Below the pieces are notes generated by a model that made no database searches, had not been told where the DNA came from, and saw only the letters and a list, made by a program, of their open reading frames with translations. A stretch of 9,354 bases of DNA from H111-94 sp034436045. Its GTDB lineage: Bacteria > Chloroflexota > Ktedonobacteria > Ktedonobacterales > Ktedonobacteraceae. Below, piece after piece: positions 6,387-9,354 of this stretch (position 1 is its first letter; every line of letters begins with the position of its first letter). A program made the position numbers and the translations under genes. Where the stretch lies: NCBI GenBank assembly GCA_034436045.1, contig DAOTVZ010000034.1, positions 1-9,354 of the forward strand. The letters are read 5' to 3'.

Positions 6387-7265
6387 TCAGATAGCAATTT
6401 GTAACACACGCTCCCAACCGGCATAGTCGCGCAGTACCGTTAGCGTTGCCTGTGGCCAATGTTCATGCAGATAGCGCTGCAACGGCTCGCGTTGCTGATA
6501 GCCGATCTCCAGCAAGATAACGCCATCTTTCTTCAGCGTAGCAGATTGCTGTGCCTCATCCAACAGGCGGTATAAGAGGGCTAGCCCTTTCGGGCCACTG
6601 AACAACGCCAGATGCGGCTCGTAGGCCAGCACGTCAGGAGCCAGTTGTGCCATCTCTTCGGTGCCAACATAAGGCAGATTAGCAGTTAGCACATCGACCG
6701 GCTCCGGCAGCGGCGCGAGCAGATCACCTTGCAACAGGCGGATGCGCGACGCGACATGATGCCGTTCACAATTGAGCCGGGCGACCTCTAAAGCCTCGGC
6801 GGAGATGTCGCAGGCATACAGGTAAGGCAGACGCGGTTCCTCGACGGCCAGCGTGATGGGAATAACGCCGCTACCGGTGCCGATGTCGGCTACGATAGGG
6901 GTTTGTCCACCGGACAGGCGCGTCCGTATCTGTTGCAAAGCCACCTCTACTAGCAATTCCGTCTCAGGACGGGGAATCAAGACGCGGTGATCAACGATGA
7001 AGTCTAAGCCATAAAACTCTTTATGGCCAAGCAGATAGGCCACCGGCTCGCCACGCGCGCGCCGCGCAATCAGCGCGAAAAATTGCGCCTCCTGCTCAGC
7101 GGTTAGCTCGCGCTCAGGGTAGGCATAGAGCAGGGCACGCTCTATGCCCATCACGTGCGCCAGCAATAGCTGTGCGTCCAGGCGGCTTGTATCATCTTGC
7201 TTTGCCGTGTTCGCCTGGGCCAATTGCTGCATTCCTCGCTGTAAAGCGGCGCGAACAGTAGTCAT
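6387..7265 (-). CDS. prmC: Peptide chain release factor N5-glutamine methyltransferase PrmC
   Basis: PrmC (HemK) uses S-adenosylmethionine to methylate the Gln of the GGQ motif in release factors RF1 and RF2 in the cytoplasm, which speeds termination. The 292-residue length fits the family. An N-terminal helical substrate-binding domain (about 1-85) ends in GEPVAYLLGHKEFYG, and RVLIPRPETELLV (94-106) is a hallmark of PrmC. The SAM loop is DIGTGSG (127-133) with acidic Asp153 in CDIS. The active site is NLPY (196-199) in place of the more common NPPY, a variant known in the family. AGGAAGG lies just before the ATG at 7265. The usual neighbour, prfA, is not upstream; instead a DUF2203 gene precedes it by 66 bases, suggesting co-transcription. 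Confidence 0.94.
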   Translation of the reverse strand: MTTVRAALQRGMQQLAQANTAKQDDTSRLDAQLLLAHVMGIERALLYAYPERELTAEQEAQFFALIARRARGEPVAYLLGHKEFYGLDFIVDHRVLIPRPETELLVEVALQQIRTRLSGGQTPIVADIGTGSGVIPITLAVEEPRLPYLYACDISAEALEVARLNCERHHVASRIRLLQGDLLAPLPEPVDVLTANLPYVGTEEMAQLAPDVLAYEPHLALFSGPKGLALLYRLLDEAQQSATLKKDGVILLEIGYQQREPLQRYLHEHWPQATLTVLRDYAGWERVLQIAI

Positions 7266-7331
7266 ACCTTCCTTAGCACATACTAGATGTAGTGATACCC
7301 CTTGTGGATATCAGGCCTCCCTGGCACAAAA

Positions 7332-7724
7332 CTAGAGCGGCTGGCGTCCGGCGAAACCCGCCGAGAGATCATGCCAGAAAGCGATATGCTCTTCACCGAG
7401 CCGCCAGCACAGGTACACCTCGCGTCCGGCGCGCAAGCTGAGAAAATCCACCAGCCCCATATCGGGGTCTTTAAGCTCGCAGCCGAGCGCCTGCACCTGC
7501 CCCAGTAGCATCGTAAAGCGCTCTATATGTCGTTCCATTGTTTCTTGCAATTCAACGATACGCGCCCGCGAGCGATGTCCATTGCCCAGCGCCTGCACCT
7601 GTAGCGCGTCCAGTTCATCCTCGACCTCTCGTAATTTCTGACGTTCCTGCTGTATCTCCTGTAACACTCCCCGCAAACGTGGTAGGAGCGCCTCTGCCTC
7701 TTCCAACGTAAAGTAATGTGGCAT
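7332..7724 (-). CDS. DUF2203 family protein
   Basis: This 130-residue cytoplasmic protein matches the DUF2203 family, whose function is unknown to me. It begins with FTLEEAEALLPRLRG, the family's opening, followed by a charged helical, probably coiled-coil stretch (about 20-75). The conserved C-terminal core follows: GCELKDPDMGLVDF (81-94), GREVYLCWRLGE (100-111) and WHDLSAGFAGRQPL (117-130). The chosen ATG at 7724 has AAGGTG six bases upstream and gives the normal family length. An in-frame ATG at 7784 would add 20 residues unlike the family and has no ribosome site. The gene is upstream of prmC and probably in the same transcript. The Cys/Trp/His residues of the core suggest a ligand or metal site, but that is speculation. 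Confidence 0.88.
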   Translation of the reverse strand: MPHYFTLEEAEALLPRLRGVLQEIQQERQKLREVEDELDALQVQALGNGHRSRARIVELQETMERHIERFTMLLGQVQALGCELKDPDMGLVDFLSLRAGREVYLCWRLGEEHIAFWHDLSAGFAGRQPL

Positions 7725-7762
7725 GGTTGACACCTTTCCAGGAAAGCGGATGGTTTCTTTCC

Positions 7763-7790
7763 ATAATATTTTGAGCCATTCCACTCAAAA
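7763..7790 (-). promoter_or_regulatory. Inverted repeat overlapping a weak promoter for DUF2203-prmC
   Basis: TTTTGAG (7769-7775) and CTCAAAA (7784-7790) form a perfect 7-bp dyad around an 8-base spacer. On the minus strand it is followed at once by TATTAT (7768-7763), a fair -10 box about 40 bases before the DUF2203 start. No good -35 is visible (TTTTGA at 16-base spacing is poor). A repressor or activator operator over the promoter is plausible. Confidence 0.35.
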
Positions 7791-7904
7791 CCAACGGGTT
7801 GTCTCCAGCACCTATAGAGATTATTCCCTAGAAACATTGACGCCCAGGCAGAGGATTTTGTCACAGGAAATTTATCCGCTTATTATATAACAAGACCGCA
7901 ACAA

Positions 7905-7929
7905 GGCCGCCGCGCATTGCGCGACGGCC
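7905..7929 (-). terminator. GC-rich hairpin terminator of the GH99-like gene
   Basis: GGCCG (7905-7909) pairs with CGGCC (7925-7929) and CGCGC (7911-7915) with GCGCG (7919-7923), with one C/A mismatch between them and an ATT loop. It lies 19 bases after the stop of the GH99-like gene, and the transcript continues TTGTTGCGGTCTTGTT, a T-rich but interrupted tail. Likely an intrinsic terminator, less efficient than one with an unbroken U-run. Confidence 0.6.
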
Positions 7930-7948
7930 CCGCGACAATCTTGCCTGT

Positions 7949-8989
7949 TCACCCATGCCATTGCCTGGCATACTGCTGTGTCAGGTTGAGATAGAGTGAG
8001 CCATAGGTGACGCTCGGCTCGATCATCGACCCCTCGTACCATTCGTTGAATGAGGTAATCGTGATCCAGGACGGATTACTGGCCATCGCGGCCTTCCAAC
8101 TAACACCGTAAGTCGCGCCATTGTTGCGCGGAATGATAAATGTGCCTTTGCGTCCGGGGATGCGCGTATCATTATAGCCGGGCATAACCCCTGCCGCCCA
8201 GATTTTATTGGCGTGATGCGCGGCGTTGTACGCCGCTACCTTGTTTCTGAAACCCTGATCTACCGCAGTCATATCGCCATCTTGCAAGCCCCAGTCACCG
8301 GCGCTATACAGATGAATGCCATCGAACACACTCAGCAGATTCATATCGACCCCTTCGGCAGACCAGATGATCTGATGCTGCGGATCAACCTGCTTGAGTA
8401 CCGAGGCCCATAGCGAGAGTGTGCGTCCATTGCCCAGCGGATCCCATACAAAAATCACGGGCTTGCCCTGCCAGTGAAAATAATAGGGACTACTGGTATA
8501 GTTAGCAATCACATACTGTAGGGCCTGCACCATATTGCTCTCACCTTGCAGGTGCGGCGAGTCGCTCTCGAAATAGATAGAGGAAGCGAAATGCTGTCCC
8601 GTCGTATCGGCGAGCGTGCCTGACTGGCTCAGTAATTGGGCAAAGTTAGTATCAGTCTGATCATTGATGCCCCACCATGAACTGATGAAGCCGGTAATAC
8701 TCGCGTTAGCCGCTTCCTCTACCTGCTTTTGAATAATTGAGGGGTCAGAAGAATCATACTGGTTTACAGGCAAATCTGACATTTGACTGAGCGACCAGTC
8801 CGATTGCGTATACCACATATAATAAAAAGCCAGCACCGGACGATTAGCATTGACCGTATGCATAGTGGTCTGCGCCTGTGCTACTTGCTGGTTAAGAAAC
8901 ATCGCAGGCAAGGTCAGCGCCAGCATAGCAAAGAAGGGCAACCAGCGACGAACAAAAACAACAATACAGCGATTTTGTGATAGTGACAT
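7949..8989 (-). CDS. Secreted GH99-like glycoside hydrolase
   Basis: A 346-residue exported protein. The signal peptide has a basic start (RR at 14-15), a hydrophobic core LPFFAMLALTLPAMFL, and a probable cut after AQA at residue 39. The mature part resembles GH99/WbsX-like (beta/alpha)8 enzymes: LAFYYMWY (53-60) on the first strand, GFISSWWG (100-107), GKPVIFVWDP (175-184), and SFNEWYEGSMIEP (313-325) near the C-terminus. The last motif places two glutamates, Glu316 and Glu319, three apart, as in GH99 endo-alpha-mannosidases and mannanases where such a pair is catalytic. The substrate is probably an alpha-mannose-type polysaccharide, perhaps fungal or yeast mannan, but this is inference. The ATG at 8989 has AGAGGT five bases upstream. 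It stands alone, with its own promoter and terminator. Without structure-level comparison a GH71-like specificity cannot be excluded. Confidence 0.8.
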   Translation of the reverse strand: MSLSQNRCIVVFVRRWLPFFAMLALTLPAMFLNQQVAQAQTTMHTVNANRPVLAFYYMWYTQSDWSLSQMSDLPVNQYDSSDPSIIQKQVEEAANASITGFISSWWGINDQTDTNFAQLLSQSGTLADTTGQHFASSIYFESDSPHLQGESNMVQALQYVIANYTSSPYYFHWQGKPVIFVWDPLGNGRTLSLWASVLKQVDPQHQIIWSAEGVDMNLLSVFDGIHLYSAGDWGLQDGDMTAVDQGFRNKVAAYNAAHHANKIWAAGVMPGYNDTRIPGRKGTFIIPRNNGATYGVSWKAAMASNPSWITITSFNEWYEGSMIEPSVTYGSLYLNLTQQYARQWHG

Positions 8990-9006
8990 TATGTACCTCT
9001 CATCAT

Positions 9007-9108
9007 ATTTATTTATTGTAAAGTAACTGTTATATTCCCTTATAAATTATACGATATTTTCATAAAAACAGATTTACAACACGGAAAGATACTTTACAAT
9101 ATATAAAT
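9007..9108 (-). promoter_or_regulatory. Promoter region of the GH99-like gene within a 19-bp inverted repeat
   Basis: A perfect TATAAT (minus strand, 9051-9046) lies 57 bases before the start codon; the -35 is not recognisable. ATTTATTTATTGTAAAGTA (9007-9025) and its inverted copy at 9090-9108 match at 18 of 19 positions, bracketing the -10 box. The core TTGTAAA occurs a third time at 9079-9073, about 20 bases from the copy at 9099-9093 and in the same orientation, so they fall on one face of the helix. This suggests binding sites for a regulator, with activation needed because the -35 is poor. Confidence 0.5.
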
Positions 9109-9204
9109 GAGGAGATACCATCCAGGCGACAGAGATTAAAAGATACCCGTGCTGCTGATGTCAAACAAAATCCGTAGTGACATGATAATAGACTGTACAA
9201 CAAA

Positions 9205-9260
9205 CTGACACACCCCGCGCTCAAGCGACGGGGGTTCTTCCTTCAACCAGCCACCTTGCT
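9205..9260 (-). ncRNA. Possible 3' part of an omega RNA scaffold
   Basis: In IS200/IS605 elements the guide RNA of TnpB is made from the 3' end of tnpB and the right end, with the guide taken from the flanking DNA. Here the tnpB-like 3' end and the hairpin at 9213-9233 would form the scaffold, and bases just below 9205 the guide. Only the hairpin is seen; the rest is by analogy. Confidence 0.3.
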
Positions 9261-9353
9261 CACTCTGGCCTTGCCAGAACGAGTAGCGGGTGTCTGTCCA
9301 GAAGCGTTACGTACCTTCTTCGAGGTACCCGTTCCCGATTGCCCACCGGTACG
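9243..9353 (-). CDS. tnpB: TnpB-like transposon nuclease, C-terminal 36 codons only
   Basis: An open frame runs in from the right window edge on the minus strand and ends with TGA at 9245-9243. The 36 visible residues are a basic, Gly/Ser/Thr-rich tail containing VRNASGQTPATRSGKARVSK. Such disordered tails with an N-A-(C/S)-G-Q-T-like motif, shortly before a hairpin, are common at the end of IS605 OrfB/TnpB proteins. None of the RuvC or zinc-finger core lies inside the window, so the identification depends on the tail plus the following element-end hairpin. Whether the gene is intact beyond the edge is unknown. Confidence 0.45.
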   Translation of the reverse strand, partial: RTGGQSGTGTSKKVRNASGQTPATRSGKARVSKVAG

Positions 9354-9354
9354 G

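Larger units (their letters stand above)
9205..9354 (-). mobile_element. End of an IS200/IS605-type (TnpB) element, partial
   Basis: A TnpB-like reading frame enters from the right edge and stops at 9243. After its stop the strand reads AAGGAAGAA and then a hairpin: CCCCG (9213-9217) with CGGGG (9229-9233), CGC (9218-9220) with GCG (9225-9227), loop TCAA, one bulged A, followed by TGTGTCA. A tnpB stop followed within about 10-30 bases by a GC-rich CCCC...GGGG hairpin and a TGTCA-like tip is the usual right end of these elements. The exact tip and the rest of the element are outside what I can define. Confidence 0.55.

Noticed and set aside
7302..7329. Possible hairpin TTGTG...CACAA with inner CAGG/CCTG between DUF2203 and prmC.
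   Set aside because: Arms are short and interrupted and no T-tract follows, so it supports neither a terminator nor a regulatory site.
7882..7887. A perfect TATAAT on the minus strand downstream of the GH99-like gene.
   Set aside because: No -35 lies at a usable distance because the terminator hairpin occupies that place, and it is about 160 bases from the next start; AT-rich DNA gives such matches by chance.

Overview
The window reads as a piece of bacterial chromosome, most likely from the Chloroflexota and plausibly from Ktedonobacteria-type soil bacteria. This assignment is an inference. It rests on the moderately GC-rich coding with AT-rich gaps, the WecA-like transferase with a long central insert, the PrmC with an NLPY rather than NPPY motif, the DUF2203 protein, a lone GH99-like secreted glycosidase, and GTAGGGGC/GCCCCTAC-bounded palindromic repeats of a kind I associate with that phylum. 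Every gene I can support lies on the minus strand, so the biological order runs from high to low coordinates.

From the right edge: 9205-9354 looks like the end of an IS200/IS605-type element, with the last 36 codons of a TnpB-like gene followed by a GC-rich end hairpin. Next is an AT-rich control region (9007-9108) holding a near-perfect TATAAT box inside a 19-bp imperfect inverted repeat. It drives a secreted GH99-like glycosidase (7949-8989), which ends in a strong hairpin terminator. Then come a small DUF2203 protein (7332-7724) and the release-factor methyltransferase PrmC (6387-7265), probably one transcription unit. After a 219-bp AT-rich gap comes a WecA/TagO-like lipid-carrier sugar-phosphate transferase (4812-6167). 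Its mRNA leader can fold into two mutually exclusive hairpins, one of which buries the ribosome binding site.

The left half is a tightly packed four-gene operon: ketoacyl-synthase III (3357-4352), an NAD-dependent 3-beta-HSD/OleD-like reductase (2371-3348), a metallo-beta-lactamase-fold hydrolase (1538-2365), and a PaaK/F390-synthetase-like adenylate-forming enzyme (192-1541). The genes overlap or sit within a few bases of each other. Together they have the logic of the OleABCD head-to-head acyl condensation pathway (condense, reduce, activate with ATP, hydrolyse), but the activating enzyme and the hydrolase come from different families than OleC and OleB. That makes it the best candidate here for a poorly described pathway, perhaps for a beta-hydroxy acid, beta-lactone or derived lipid.

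Two related palindromic repeats (45-122 and 4728-4789) lie just 3' of the last gene of the cassette and of the wecA-like gene. No tRNA, rRNA or CRISPR array was seen.
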